Notes: generated by a model from the sequence alone, not told the origin. Shown: positions 49,528-59,733, counted from the first letter of the stretch. The stretch is 64,000 bases of DNA from Prochlorococcus marinus str. MIT 0912 (GCF_027359595.1 NZ_CP114783.1:1-64000), one strand, 5' to 3'. Numbers and translations: made by a program.

Positions 49528-50922
49528 ATGAATATTACTTTTAAAGATTTAATTAAGCTATGGGGGGAGCCATGCAATCAAAAGGGAATAGACCTTGATT
49601 TACCTATCGCTCATATATCTACTGATTCGAGGACAATTGAAAAAGGCGATTTCTTTGTCCCTTTAGTAGGCAATACATTTAATGGACATGATTACTTAGA
49701 CAGGGCTTTTGATATTGGTATACAGGCAGCAATAGTTTCTGAACAATTTAATGGTTTGGTACCTACTTCCATTCCTCACTGGGTGGTTCCAGACACTCTA
49801 TACGCCTATCAACAGATCGCATTACTTCATAGGAGAAAATTAAATCTTCCTGTAGTTGCTGTTACTGGTTCAGTTGGTAAAACAACTACAAGAGAATTGA
49901 TTCGGGCAGTACTGTCTCCTCTTGGTGAAATTGTTGCAAGCAGTGGGAATGAAAATAATGATTTTGGTGTTCCCAAAACGCTGCTTAGAGGGTCGGAAAC
50001 AGATGCTGCATTTGTTCTTGAAATGGGTATGCGTGGCTTAGGTCAAATTGAACGTCTCTCTCGAGCTGCTGAACCCGATATTGCTGTAATTACAAATGTA
50101 GGACAAGCTCATATCGGTATTCTTGGGAATAGAGAAAATATTGCAAAAGCTAAGTCGGAAATCACCTCATATCTTAAATCTGATGGCGTTGTGATAATTC
50201 CTTTTGGTGACAATCTATTAGAAAAAGCTTTATTAGAAAAATGGTCAGGACGTATTGTTCGAGTAGAGATAGAGGACAATTCACTGAATTGTTTAGGTTG
50301 TAATGACGAACATTTAGCTTCTCAAGATATTGAACCAGATTATATTTCTCAAATTGACAAGCAAAATAATTTAATATTTTTTGAGGGTAGTAAATTTAAA
50401 TTGCCTCTTGAAGGAAGACATAATGCTATGAATTTTCTTATGGCATTGACCGTCGCAACAGAATTAGGACTATCAATTAAGAATCTTGATCAATTAAAAA
50501 TAAATTTGCCAATGGGAAGAAATCGATTGGTTGAATGTGGACAATATTTAGTTTTAGATGAGACCTATAATGCATCTCCCGAATCTGTTATTGCATCTTT
50601 AGAGTTATTAGTAAGCAAGCCTGGCAGACACTTTGCAGTTTTAGGTACGATGCTTGAGTTGGGTTCTGAGAGTATTTCACTTCATCAAAAAGTTCTTAAA
50701 AGAGCCGTTGAATTAGGTCTCGCTGGAATTGTTTTTGTCTCTTGTGGGGAGGAGTTTCATATCATAAAAAAGATAATCAAAGAATTACCTAATTATGACG
50801 TAGTAAGAACACCAAGAGCTGCAGCTACATCACTACTATCATGGCTTTCACCTGGAGACAATATTTTAATTAAAGGTAGTCGTAAGTTGGAATTGGAAAA
50901 AGTATTACCATATTTACAGTAA
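49528..50922 (+). CDS. murF: UDP-MurNAc-tripeptide--D-Ala-D-Ala ligase (MurF)
   Basis: MurF adds D-Ala-D-Ala to complete the peptidoglycan precursor pentapeptide. The 464-residue Mur ligase has an N-terminal domain with STDSRTIEKGDFFVPLVG, the ATP loop VTGSVGKTTTRELI (about 113-126), GNENNDFGVPKTLL, and the central domain EMGMRGLGQIERLS and ITNVGQAHIG. The C-terminal region LDETYNASPESV is also diagnostic. It converges on glmU with 17 bases between the stops. Confidence 0.96.
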   Translation: MNITFKDLIKLWGEPCNQKGIDLDLPIAHISTDSRTIEKGDFFVPLVGNTFNGHDYLDRAFDIGIQAAIVSEQFNGLVPTSIPHWVVPDTLYAYQQIALLHRRKLNLPVVAVTGSVGKTTTRELIRAVLSPLGEIVASSGNENNDFGVPKTLLRGSETDAAFVLEMGMRGLGQIERLSRAAEPDIAVITNVGQAHIGILGNRENIAKAKSEITSYLKSDGVVIIPFGDNLLEKALLEKWSGRIVRVEIEDNSLNCLGCNDEHLASQDIEPDYISQIDKQNNLIFFEGSKFKLPLEGRHNAMNFLMALTVATELGLSIKNLDQLKINLPMGRNRLVECGQYLVLDETYNASPESVIASLELLVSKPGRHFAVLGTMLELGSESISLHQKVLKRAVELGLAGIVFVSCGEEFHIIKKIIKELPNYDVVRTPRAAATSLLSWLSPGDNILIKGSRKLELEKVLPYLQ

Positions 50923-50939
50923 TAACTTGGCAGTTATAG

Positions 50940-52280
50940 TTAATCAATCTTAGTTCTAATAATTGCTTTTGATCTTTCAACTACTAAACTTTTATCGGGA
51001 ATATCTTTACATACTGTTGACCCCGCACCAATTGTGACATGTGCCCCAATTTTGATGGGTGCAACTAGGACTGAATTGGCACCGGTTTTTGAATGATCAT
51101 CAATAATTGTTCTATGTTTATTTTTGCCATCAAAATTAGCTGTAATAGTCCCTGCTCCAATATTAATATTCTTCCCTAGATCTGAATCTCCCACATAGCT
51201 TAAATGATTAATTTTTGTTCCTTCACCAATAAAACTTTTTTTAATTTCTACAAAGTTCCCTATTTTAGAATTTTTACTTATGTTTGATTCGGGCCTTATG
51301 TGAGCGAATGGACCAATTGATGTATTAGTCCCAATCTCTGCTTCATTGATGTATGACTGAATAGCTAATACATTTTCCGCAAGTGTTGAATTTGTGATAA
51401 CACTACCTGGCCCTAAATGACATCCATTACCAATATCGCATTTACCACGAAAATGTGTTTGTGGCTCAACAATTACATCTGTACCGAAGCTTGAATCCTC
51501 ACTCAGAGAACAACTAATAGGATCAACAAATGAAACTCCCTTTCTCATCCATAAAGATTTAAGCTTTTCTTGGATATAATGTTCGCATTCAGATAATTGA
51601 AACCTATCATTAATGCCCTTGATCTCAAATGGATTATCCACCTGGAAATGTAATGCTTTTTTGAGCAAACTTATAGTATCTGTTAGATATATTTCATGCT
51701 GACTATTTTTATTAGACAATAAGTTTAAAACGTCTAATAATTGTTGCCAATTAAAACAATATATGCCTGCATTTATTAATTTATTTTTTTTCTGTTCATT
51801 AGTGCAATCCTTCTCTTCGATGATTTTCTTTACTAGTCCAGACTTATCTGTGAAAACTCGTCCATATCCTGTTGGAGAGGATAAATTTGCTGATAAAAAA
51901 GTTACACTCGCGTTGGATCCTTTGTGGAATTTTAAAAGTGAACTTAGAGTTTCTTCTCTTAGCAGAGGTACATCGCCATTTAATACTAAAAGCTCTCCTT
52001 TAAACCCTTTTAACTTTGGTATTAATTGCTGGATCGCATGTCCAGTACCATTTTGAGGTCGCTGAAGAACAAAATCTAAGTCTTGATGATTTTTTAGAGA
52101 GTCCTCTACAAGGTTAGCTTGATGTCCTACAACTATTAATCTACGGCTTGGACTGAGTCCCTGAGTGGAAGACAAAACCCTATCAATAAGTGATTTTCCT
52201 GCCAAAGGGTGAAGAACCTTAGGCAGGTTGCTTTTCATTCGCGTACCTTTCCCAGCCGCTAAAATTGCTATGGCAAGCAT
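50940..52280 (-). CDS. glmU: Bifunctional GlcNAc-1-P uridyltransferase / glucosamine-1-P acetyltransferase (GlmU)
   Basis: GlmU makes UDP-GlcNAc for peptidoglycan and lipopolysaccharide. The 446-residue protein has the pyrophosphorylase domain with LAAGKGTRMKSNLPKVLHPLAGK (6-28) and VLNGDVPLL, and a C-terminal left-handed beta-helix domain of hexapeptide repeats (about 250-430), including the acetyltransferase GDSDLGKNINIGAGTITANFDGKNKH region. Length is normal. It belongs to a minus-strand group with the MnmD-like and aroA genes. Confidence 0.97.
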   Translation of the reverse strand: MLAIAILAAGKGTRMKSNLPKVLHPLAGKSLIDRVLSSTQGLSPSRRLIVVGHQANLVEDSLKNHQDLDFVLQRPQNGTGHAIQQLIPKLKGFKGELLVLNGDVPLLREETLSSLLKFHKGSNASVTFLSANLSSPTGYGRVFTDKSGLVKKIIEEKDCTNEQKKNKLINAGIYCFNWQQLLDVLNLLSNKNSQHEIYLTDTISLLKKALHFQVDNPFEIKGINDRFQLSECEHYIQEKLKSLWMRKGVSFVDPISCSLSEDSSFGTDVIVEPQTHFRGKCDIGNGCHLGPGSVITNSTLAENVLAIQSYINEAEIGTNTSIGPFAHIRPESNISKNSKIGNFVEIKKSFIGEGTKINHLSYVGDSDLGKNINIGAGTITANFDGKNKHRTIIDDHSKTGANSVLVAPIKIGAHVTIGAGSTVCKDIPDKSLVVERSKAIIRTKID

Positions 52281-52317
52281 TAGAGTACTTTTTTGACGAA
52301 ATCTAATTGCTTTATTG

Positions 52318-53214
52318 CTATCGCGCAGTATTCCATCTTTTTCTCCAGGATGAAGTGTTTATTAATTGACTTTTAGATTGCTCTATTTCTCTTGTTGAAA
52401 TAATTTCTTGAGAGCTCCCTTTTCCTGTTGGATCTCTGTAAGGAATTGATGAACGCGTATTAAGGTGTTCTACTTCTCTAGTGCTTAAGTCTTTAAGCTG
52501 ACATTCTTTTGAAATCAAATCTTGTTCTGATCTTTTTTTCATAGCAACTGTCCCTAAACTCCATTTTTTTTGATCAACGATTGATGGAACTATTGAATAG
52601 ATTTTTAAACCTGCTCTTTTGAAACTCGCTCTAATTGAGGCAGCAGTTGAATATGTAATCAAGCGGCCTTTGGCGGATAGCCTTCCGGTTAATAAATAGA
52701 TGAATTCCTCACTCCAAAGCTCAGGACACTTTTGTGGAGAAAAAGGATCGAGAAGAATTAAATCAAATCTTAGTGAACTTTGTATTTCGTATATTTTTTT
52801 TCTTGCATCTCCCCAGTGAATAATACCTTCATTAAAACCATCAGTCCACTTACCTGATTTGTTTAAGCAATTAAAAAAATGCAATACTTTTGGAGACCAT
52901 ATCTCTTGAAATATCTTTTCTTTAAGAGCAAGATTTAGAGGCCTTTGATCAATCTCAAGCCCATGCCATTCAATTTTTATATTGCTTTGAAGTAATTTTT
53001 CGAAAATACATCCTGTATTATAGCCCAATCCCATGCAAACATCTAAAACAACTATTTTTTCAGTGTTAGAAAATTGTTCTAATTGAGCGGGTAATAGATA
53101 TTTATCAATTGATTCTTTAAGTGCTCCGTCCTTATCATGAAATCCCTCTTTATAGCTAAAGCTATAAAGACTTAAACTCCCATCTTTTGTTGTATGTTTT
53201 TTGAAACTATTCAA
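52318..53214 (-). CDS. MnmD-like tRNA 5-methylaminomethyl-2-thiouridine methyltransferase
   Basis: This 298-residue protein is a class I methyltransferase of the MnmC N-domain (MnmD, DUF752) type, which acts on the wobble uridine of certain tRNAs. The SAM motif is LDVCMGLGYNTGCIF near residue 57, the acidic site is HGLEIDQRPLNL, and the diagnostic LILLDPFSPQKCPELWSEEF lies near 155. There is no FAD-dependent MnmC2 half, as expected for stand-alone MnmD. The C-terminal tail contains a repeated STREVE/STREIE pattern with SSIPYRDPTGKG. It starts with TTG 53214 and follows aroA by 12 bases. Confidence 0.88.
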   Translation of the reverse strand: MNSFKKHTTKDGSLSLYSFSYKEGFHDKDGALKESIDKYLLPAQLEQFSNTEKIVVLDVCMGLGYNTGCIFEKLLQSNIKIEWHGLEIDQRPLNLALKEKIFQEIWSPKVLHFFNCLNKSGKWTDGFNEGIIHWGDARKKIYEIQSSLRFDLILLDPFSPQKCPELWSEEFIYLLTGRLSAKGRLITYSTAASIRASFKRAGLKIYSIVPSIVDQKKWSLGTVAMKKRSEQDLISKECQLKDLSTREVEHLNTRSSIPYRDPTGKGSSQEIISTREIEQSKSQLINTSSWRKRWNTAR

Positions 53215-53226
53215 TTCTAAAAGAAG

Positions 53227-54561
53227 CTAATTCTTTTGTTGAAGTCTCTTAAGATCACTCCAAAATTCAGGATATGAGATTGCTGCAGCTTCACTACGAC
53301 GTAATGTCGAATTTGAATTAGCCAAGATTGATGCAATAGCTAAACTCATTGCCACCCTGTGATCATCCTCGCTATCAAGCTCGCATCCTTTTAAATTATT
53401 TCCTCCATAAATGGTTAGACCATCTTGATGTTCATCTACTTTGGCTCCCATCCTTTTTAATTGCCTGGTCATTACGGCTAAACGATCAGTTTCTTTAACT
53501 CTCAATTCACTTGCTCCCTTTATTTGACTGATACCATTACAAAAACATGCGGCTACAGATAATATGGGTATCTCGTCTACTAGTCGAGGCATAATATCTT
53601 CATCAATCTTAAAAGGTTTCAAGTTTTCTTTGTAGAGAACTTCTATGTCACCAACAGGTTCACCTGCTACATCTCTTTCGTTTGTTACATTGATACTTGC
53701 CTCCATCATCTCTAATACGTCAAGTATTCCAGTCCTTGTCGGATTTAAACCAACATTTTCAATGATTATTTCAGATCCTGGTATTATGCTACCTGCAACT
53801 AGCCAAAAAGCAGCGGAACTAATATCACCAGGAACTATAATTGATTGACCTTTTAGGTCTTTTCCAGGGAAAACAGTTATATGTCTACCCATTTCACCAC
53901 CTACCTCTATATTGGCTCCGAAAGCTTTTAACATTCTCTCGCTATGGTCTCTTGATCTGGCAGGTTCAATAACAGTCGTTGAACTTTCTGCCTTAAGAGC
54001 AGCAAGAAGGATTGCAGATTTTATCTGAGCACTTGCGACTGGTGTACCAATTACGGCCCCTCTTAATTTATTCCCCATGATCGAGAGGGGGGCAAAGTCT
54101 CCACCACATCTCCCAGAAACTTTAGCCCCCATCATCTTTAATGGCTGTCCTACTCTTTTCATTGGTCTGTTCCTTAGTGATTTGTCTCCTGTAAGGATGA
54201 AATGATGACCTTCTTGACCGGCTAATAACCCCATTATTAATCTCATAGTTGTTCCTGAATTTCCGCAATTCAAAATGTCTTGAGGCTCTTGGAGACCATT
54301 TAATCCAACGCCATCAACTTCAACGATGCTTCCTTTTTTAATTGGACTAATCTTTACGCCCATTAATCTCAAACATTCAGCAGTGCTCAAAGGATCTTCA
54401 GCAGGTAAAAGACCTTCAATGATTGTTTTCCCTTTGGCTATAGCCCCAAACAGTAGTGCTCGATGTGATATTGATTTATCTCCAGGTACTTTCACTTTCC
54501 CACAGAGTGCTCCTCCCTTTTGAAGGTCTTTTAAAGACTGCTCTTTAGTAGGAACTTTCAA
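53227..54561 (-). CDS. aroA: 3-phosphoshikimate 1-carboxyvinyltransferase (EPSP synthase)
   Basis: AroA forms EPSP in the shikimate pathway. The 444-residue protein has the conserved [20 protein letters not shown] near the N-terminus, [20 protein letters not shown] near residue 100, [15 protein letters not shown], and the C-terminal [12 protein letters not shown] and [11 protein letters not shown] motifs. The start is TTG 54561, which gives a short N-terminal extension. The MnmD-like gene follows after 12 bases, suggesting a shared transcript. Confidence 0.97.
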   Translation of the reverse strand: MKVPTKEQSLKDLQKGGALCGKVKVPGDKSISHRALLFGAIAKGKTIIEGLLPAEDPLSTAECLRLMGVKISPIKKGSIVEVDGVGLNGLQEPQDILNCGNSGTTMRLIMGLLAGQEGHHFILTGDKSLRNRPMKRVGQPLKMMGAKVSGRCGGDFAPLSIMGNKLRGAVIGTPVASAQIKSAILLAALKAESSTTVIEPARSRDHSERMLKAFGANIEVGGEMGRHITVFPGKDLKGQSIIVPGDISSAAFWLVAGSIIPGSEIIIENVGLNPTRTGILDVLEMMEASINVTNERDVAGEPVGDIEVLYKENLKPFKIDEDIMPRLVDEIPILSVAACFCNGISQIKGASELRVKETDRLAVMTRQLKRMGAKVDEHQDGLTIYGGNNLKGCELDSEDDHRVAMSLAIASILANSNSTLRRSEAAAISYPEFWSDLKRLQQKN

Positions 54562-54614
54562 TGAAAAAACAATATATTTTCTTATTTTATTTATCGATTA
54601 GCTTTATTCTTGAT

Positions 54615-56180
54615 TTATGAATTGTTTATTTTTTTTTGACGCATTAGTTCATCGATGACGTACCCAAATAATTCTGGACTTGGTTGGTTGTTTTCCAACT
54701 CAGATAACCCTAGCTCTGCCCATCTTTCATCGACTTTGTCTTCAAGCTCTTTAGGCCTTGTTAATGGTTTTCCCCAATCATGATTTTTCTCTGGGCCAAT
54801 TTTTGTTGTTGCATCAATAGCTAATCTGCCTCCCAGTCCTATGTTCTCACTAGCGAAGTCAAGGGTATCAAAAGGAGTGTTTTCTAATATGAATAAATCT
54901 CTTTGAGGGTCAACTTGACTGGATAAAACCCAAACCACTTGTCTAGGATCTCTTACATTAATGGTCGAGTCGACGACAACAACAAATTTTGTATAGGTAA
55001 ATTGTGGTAAAGCACTCCAAAAAGCCATTGCAGCTCTTTTTGCCTGACCTGGATATGCTTTATCAATAGATATGACTGCTAACTTATAACTCAAAGCTTC
55101 CATTGGAAGGAAAAAATCAATAACTTCAGGAATTTGTTGTTTAAGTATGGGTGTATAAATTCTATTTAATGCTATTGCAAGCATGGCCTCTTCTTTTGGA
55201 GGTCTACCGCTGAAAGTGGTTAAAAATATCGGGTTTTTCCTTTGAGTCATACAGTGGAATCTAATTAAAGGTGAGGATTCAGCAGCTCCATAGAACCCCA
55301 TATGGTCTCCAAATGGACCATCCATCATCTCTTCACCCGGAGATATAGATCCTTCCAGAATAATTTCACTGTGACTTGGTACCTGAAGATCGATGGTTTT
55401 GCATTTAGTTAATCGAACACCTTCTCCTGCATATAAACCTGCAAATAGCCATTCGCTGAGTTGTACTGGAATGGGAGTTGCTGCAGCCATAACAAGAAGT
55501 GGGTGAACTCCAATTGCAACAGCAACTTCTAACTTTTTATTCATGGCAGCTGCTTTTCGAAGATGCCTAGCTCCTCCTCTGACACTTAACCAATGAACTG
55601 TCATGCTCTTTGCAGATTGTTTTTGAAGTCGATAAACACCAACATTTGGCACGCCAGTTTCAGGATCTTTTGTTATTACTAGACCTAGAGTGACGGCACC
55701 GCCAGCATCCTCTGGCCAGGGTCTTAAAAGTGGCAACTGATTTAGATCTAATTCCTTTTCACTAATTACTTTTTGATGGCACGGTGGTAATAGATCAATA
55801 TCGGGACGGGCTTTGAGTAGATCCCAAGCAACTGAAGCAAAAGCTTTGGTTTCTTTAAATCCTTTCGGAGGCCTTGGTTGCTGAAGAAGGGCTAATTTTT
55901 TCCCTAAATCTTCCAATTGTTCTTGCTTCTCTAAGCCCATACTCCAAACCACGCGATCCATTGTGCCAAGTAAATTGACTGCAACAGGTATTGATGATCC
56001 TTTTACATTTTCAAAAAGTAGAGCAGGTCCTCCCATCCCAAGGACTCGATCGCTTATTGCTGCGATTTCTAGATCACTATCAACAGGACTGCTAATTCTC
56101 TTTAATTGACCTTTTTTTTCTAGAAGAGCAAGAAAATCTCTAATGTCCCGTGTAAGAGGTTCTTTACGAAATAATTTCAT
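54615..56180 (-). CDS. ubiD: UbiD family decarboxylase
   Basis: UbiD decarboxylases use prenylated FMN. In cyanobacteria this protein is thought to act on a 4-hydroxybenzoate derivative in plastoquinone synthesis. The 521-residue protein (from ATG 56180) shows the N-terminal RDIRDFLALLEKKGQLKRI, the metal/prFMN site region GLVITKDPETGVPNVGVYRLQ, and the EGEMMDGPFGDHMGFYGAAE-like stretch with conserved Glu and Asp. I choose ATG 56180 because RDFLALLE follows soon after, as in homologues; a GTG at 56192 would add four residues. It is divergent from comB. Confidence 0.94.
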   Translation of the reverse strand: MKLFRKEPLTRDIRDFLALLEKKGQLKRISSPVDSDLEIAAISDRVLGMGGPALLFENVKGSSIPVAVNLLGTMDRVVWSMGLEKQEQLEDLGKKLALLQQPRPPKGFKETKAFASVAWDLLKARPDIDLLPPCHQKVISEKELDLNQLPLLRPWPEDAGGAVTLGLVITKDPETGVPNVGVYRLQKQSAKSMTVHWLSVRGGARHLRKAAAMNKKLEVAVAIGVHPLLVMAAATPIPVQLSEWLFAGLYAGEGVRLTKCKTIDLQVPSHSEIILEGSISPGEEMMDGPFGDHMGFYGAAESSPLIRFHCMTQRKNPIFLTTFSGRPPKEEAMLAIALNRIYTPILKQQIPEVIDFFLPMEALSYKLAVISIDKAYPGQAKRAAMAFWSALPQFTYTKFVVVVDSTINVRDPRQVVWVLSSQVDPQRDLFILENTPFDTLDFASENIGLGGRLAIDATTKIGPEKNHDWGKPLTRPKELEDKVDERWAELGLSELENNQPSPELFGYVIDELMRQKKINNS

Positions 56181-56244
56181 GAAGGTCTGCACGATTAACC
56201 TATTTATCTAGTTACTGTGACGCAAGTTGTCAGCCTTTGTGGAA

Positions 56245-56973
56245 ATGAAACTTTCTTATTTTTATGTAGCAGCAGATGTTCCTATTGGGATTATTCCTGA
56301 ATCCTCAGTGGTAATTGATGTTCTAAGAGCTACAACAACTATTGCCTGGGCTCTTGAAAATGGAGCTGATTCAGTGCAAGTGTTTGCAGATGTTGATGAA
56401 CTTAAAAATCAGGCAAAGACATTTGACGCTAAAGATAAAATTCTTGTTGGAGAGAGAGGAGGGAAAAAATTAGATGGATTTGACTTGGGAAATTCTCCAT
56501 TGGGAGTCTCAACTGATCGAGTAAAAGGGAAAAGAGTTTTTATGAGTACTACAAATGGAACAAGGTCATTACATCGAGTTAGAGAATCCAAAAGTTTGTA
56601 CACAATGGCACTCCCAAACAGGAAAGCTATTGCTGAAAGATTGAAAAGTGATAATCCTAGAGAAGTTTGGATTGTTGGTAGTGGGTGGGAAGGTTCCTAC
56701 TCTTTAGAAGATTCTTTAGCTGCTGGGGCTTTAGCCTCTCTTCTGATGGATCAATTAGAGTCGGTTCAGATATTAAACGATGAATTGATGTCCTCAATAG
56801 CACTTTGGAAAAATTGGGAGAATGATGTTGAAGGATGTTTACGTGTTGCAAGTCATGGACAAAGACTTGCAGGGATAGGCAATCATGATGATGATTTTGC
56901 TTGTTGCTCTTCTTTGGACAACCTTTCTATTGTTCCAAAACAGATTGAGATGGGCGTACTTCGCTCAAACTAA
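56245..56973 (+). CDS. comB: 2-phosphosulfolactate phosphatase (ComB)
   Basis: ComB hydrolyses 2-phosphosulfolactate, a step in coenzyme M synthesis in archaea; in cyanobacteria its role is unclear but sulfolactate may be made. The 242-residue protein (from ATG 56245) shows [23 protein letters not shown] near residue 20 with the conserved Asp-Arg-Thr residues, the [19 protein letters not shown] segment, [10 protein letters not shown] and the late [15 protein letters not shown] at 56227 is a longer but less likely start. The nitrilase-family gene follows 28 bases later. Confidence 0.93.
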   Translation: MKLSYFYVAADVPIGIIPESSVVIDVLRATTTIAWALENGADSVQVFADVDELKNQAKTFDAKDKILVGERGGKKLDGFDLGNSPLGVSTDRVKGKRVFMSTTNGTRSLHRVRESKSLYTMALPNRKAIAERLKSDNPREVWIVGSGWEGSYSLEDSLAAGALASLLMDQLESVQILNDELMSSIALWKNWENDVEGCLRVASHGQRLAGIGNHDDDFACCSSLDNLSIVPKQIEMGVLRSN

Positions 56974-57001
56974 ACTTTTAAATTATTTTTCTTTTAACTC
57001 A

Positions 57002-57826
57002 GTGTCAGATTTTTTGGCTGCGGCCTTACAGCTAACCAGTACCTCAGATATAGATGCAAATCTCAATGCCGCAGAAGAACAAATTGAGTTGGCTTCCAGG
57101 CGAGGGGCTGATCTTGTTGGACTTCCTGAAAACTTTGCATTTTTGGGTGAGGATCAAAAAAAATTAAAAATTGCATCTTCAATTTATGAAAAATGCAATA
57201 GTTTTTTAGTAACAATGGCAAGAAGATATCAAGTTGTTTTGCTTGGAGGTGGTTTCCCTGTCCCCGCTGGCGATGGAGTAAGAACTTTAAATAGAGCGGA
57301 GTTGTTTGGAAAGGACGGTCAATCTCTAGCAAAATATGACAAAATCCACCTTTTCGACGTTGATCTTCCTGAAGGTAATACCTATAGAGAGTCTGAAACA
57401 ATAGTTTCCGGAAGTGAATCTCCACCTGTTGTTGAGGTGCCAGGACTTTGCAAAATAGGGTTATCTATCTGTTATGACGTGCGGTTTCCTGAACTTTATA
57501 GGGATTTGGTCAATAGAGGAGCAGATTTATTAATGATTCCAGCTGCTTTTACTGCTTTTACGGGAAAGGATCATTGGCAAGTCTTGCTTCAAGCAAGAGC
57601 TATTGAAAATACTGCTTATGTTGTTGCTCCAGCTCAAACGGGTCGCCACTATGGCAGAAGACAAAGTCATGGCCATGCGATGGTTATTGATCCTTGGGGG
57701 ACAGTTTTGGCAGATGCAGGGGTTCTTCAAGGAGCAGCAATAGCTCCTGCTGATAAAGAAAGAGTCGAGAGGATCAGAGGACAAATGCCCAGCCTAAAAC
57801 ATCGAAAAACAGAGCTTTTTATTTGA
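57002..57826 (+). CDS. Carbon-nitrogen hydrolase (nitrilase superfamily)
   Basis: This 274-residue protein has the nitrilase-superfamily catalytic triad: Glu in LPENFAFLG near residue 45, Lys in KYDKIHLFDVDL near 115, and Cys in LSICYDVRFPELYRD near 157. The best match by eye is the Nit1/Nit2-type omega-amidase group that repairs deaminated glutathione or 2-oxo-acid amides. GTG 57002 is chosen as start (MSDFLAAALQLTS); longer frames run into comB. It overlaps the amidase start codon by one base. Confidence 0.9.
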   Translation: MSDFLAAALQLTSTSDIDANLNAAEEQIELASRRGADLVGLPENFAFLGEDQKKLKIASSIYEKCNSFLVTMARRYQVVLLGGGFPVPAGDGVRTLNRAELFGKDGQSLAKYDKIHLFDVDLPEGNTYRESETIVSGSESPPVVEVPGLCKIGLSICYDVRFPELYRDLVNRGADLLMIPAAFTAFTGKDHWQVLLQARAIENTAYVVAPAQTGRHYGRRQSHGHAMVIDPWGTVLADAGVLQGAAIAPADKERVERIRGQMPSLKHRKTELFI

Positions 57827-58911
57827 TGTTTGAAGTTCAATCTTTAAAGTCAAAACTTGCATTTATTGCGGGATCTTTTTTTTGTTTAAATCTTTTTATT
57901 TCTTTACCGCTCAGATCTGCTAGCGCTCTTGCTGCATGGGCCTTAACTAGTAACGGTACCCTTAGATTACGAACTTCCACTGGGGCTAAATTAGATGCTT
58001 TTTATCAATCCTCAAACAGTGATAAAGGTGAAAGGGTATGGATTGATTTCCCTGGAGAATTAAGCCGTCCTAGAACTATTAAAGGTAATGGATCAGTTAA
58101 GGAAATAAGATTAGGTAAACCTGCGAAGGGTAAGACAAGGCTTGTTATTGAGTTTCTTCCATCAGTTGAATTAGAACCATCAAAATTACAATTAATTGGT
58201 ATCACACCAAACACATGGGAATTGAAATTTATTGGTTTAGAAAATAATTCTTTTCGTTCTATTGAAGAAGGTAATATTTTAAGAAATTCAATAAAAAGAA
58301 CTTTTGAAAAAATAAAGATTCAAGATTTAGATATTTCTTCTTTACCCAATGTTCCTTATGGAAAGTATAAAGTTGTTATTGATCCAGGCCATGGTGGTTC
58401 GGATCCTGGTGCTGTCGGAATTAATGGATTAAGAGAGACTGATATTGTTTTGGAAGTGTCAAAAAGTGTTTCAGGATTTCTAACAAATAAAGGGGTGAAA
58501 ACTATTTTAACTCGGAATCATGAGAGAACATTAGACTTACAACCGAGAGTTACTAAAGCTAATAATTCAAAAGCTGATGTTTTTGTTAGTATTCATGCAA
58601 ATGCAACAAGAGGAAAGCAAAAAGATGTAAATGGTTTAGAGACCTATTATTACTCTGGTTATAAAGGTTATTCTTTAGCAAAAAATATTCAAAAACAAAT
58701 TTTAATTTTCTCTCCTCAAAGCCCAGATAGGGGGGTTAGGAGATCTAGATTTTATGTAATTAGAAAAACATCCATGCCTGCAGCTTTAGTAGAGATTGGA
58801 TTTGTTACTGGTATGTATGATGCAGATTTATTACGACAAAAAGGTTACAGAGATAAAATATCTTTTGCTATCGCTAAGGGAATACTGAATTATCTAAAAG
58901 TCTCAAATTAG
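57826..58911 (+). CDS. N-acetylmuramoyl-L-alanine amidase
   Basis: This periplasmic enzyme cuts the peptide stem from peptidoglycan glycan strands during cell separation. The 361-residue protein has a signal peptide or membrane anchor (about 10-36), an AMIN-like beta domain (about 38-140), and a C-terminal Amidase_3 domain with the zinc-binding VIDPGHGGSDPGAVG near residue 185, the Glu in RETDIVLEVS, and the HANA segment. The final catalytic Glu is in PAALVEIGFVTG. It starts at ATG 57826 overlapping the nitrilase stop (TGATG) and lies two bases before murI. Confidence 0.94.
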   Translation: MFEVQSLKSKLAFIAGSFFCLNLFISLPLRSASALAAWALTSNGTLRLRTSTGAKLDAFYQSSNSDKGERVWIDFPGELSRPRTIKGNGSVKEIRLGKPAKGKTRLVIEFLPSVELEPSKLQLIGITPNTWELKFIGLENNSFRSIEEGNILRNSIKRTFEKIKIQDLDISSLPNVPYGKYKVVIDPGHGGSDPGAVGINGLRETDIVLEVSKSVSGFLTNKGVKTILTRNHERTLDLQPRVTKANNSKADVFVSIHANATRGKQKDVNGLETYYYSGYKGYSLAKNIQKQILIFSPQSPDRGVRRSRFYVIRKTSMPAALVEIGFVTGMYDADLLRQKGYRDKISFAIAKGILNYLKVSN

Positions 58912-58913
58912 AT

Positions 58914-59711
58914 ATGCGACTTGGATTGTTTGATAGTGGTATAGGAGGCTTTACTGTTTTAAAAAAAGTAATGGAACTATGTCCCAATAATTCAATTATG
59001 TATTTAGCTGATACAGCAAGACTTCCATATGGAGTCAAGTCAAATAATGAGATTGTTCAAATTGCTGAAGAAATATCAACTTGGTTTAGTTATCAAAAAA
59101 TTGACGCTTTTTTGGTTTCATGTAACACAACAAATGCCATTGCCTTGGATGTAATTAAAAAAAATTTAGATGTCCCTGTTTTTGACTTGATTGGGTCTGC
59201 GGCCTCAATCATCAAGGAACCTAGAGTAGGTGTCTTAGCAACTCCCTCTACTGTTAAAACAAAGGCTTATACAAATTCGATTTTAGAATGCCAACCAAAA
59301 ACGTTTGTAATCGAACAACCATGCCCTGAATTTGTTCCAATGATTGAAATGGGTAATATTGATTCGGATGAGATTACTAATGCTGCAATTAGGTATTTAC
59401 AACCTCTTTTAAAAGAAAATATTTACTCTTTAATTCTTGGCTGTAGTCACTATCCTCTCATAACTCCATTGCTGACAAAAATGTTACCTTCTAATGTTAA
59501 ATTGATTGACCCAGCTGAAGCTCTTTCTTTGAAATTAAAGTTGTTTTTGGATTCAAAAGTGAGCAATTATTCAAAGAAAAAAAATTTAGTTGATTTAAAG
59601 TTTTATGTAACCTCTAATCTTAAAAACTTTCCCAATAAAGCTAATTATTGGTTGAACGTGTTTCCTGAAGTTAATCTCGTTTCACTGCAGAAGAAGGGTT
59701 GTGTCTCTTAA
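58914..59711 (+). CDS. murI: Glutamate racemase
   Basis: MurI makes D-glutamate for peptidoglycan. The 265-residue protein has the opening RLGLFDSGIGGFTVLKK, the catalytic cysteines in LVSCNTTNAIALD (about 68) and LILGCSHYPLITP (about 182), and the TARLPYGVKS segment. It starts two bases after the amidase stop, so the two cell-wall genes are co-translated. The length is normal. Confidence 0.96.
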   Translation: MRLGLFDSGIGGFTVLKKVMELCPNNSIMYLADTARLPYGVKSNNEIVQIAEEISTWFSYQKIDAFLVSCNTTNAIALDVIKKNLDVPVFDLIGSAASIIKEPRVGVLATPSTVKTKAYTNSILECQPKTFVIEQPCPEFVPMIEMGNIDSDEITNAAIRYLQPLLKENIYSLILGCSHYPLITPLLTKMLPSNVKLIDPAEALSLKLKLFLDSKVSNYSKKKNLVDLKFYVTSNLKNFPNKANYWLNVFPEVNLVSLQKKGCVS

Positions 59712-59733
59712 TATCAAAAAGTAGAGCGGTTTT

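Noticed and set aside
52318..52500. Repeated STREVE/STREIE tail in the MnmD-like protein as a novel repeat
   Set aside because: The SIPYRDP segment with flanking Arg/Glu-rich helices is a normal C-terminal feature of the family as I recall it.
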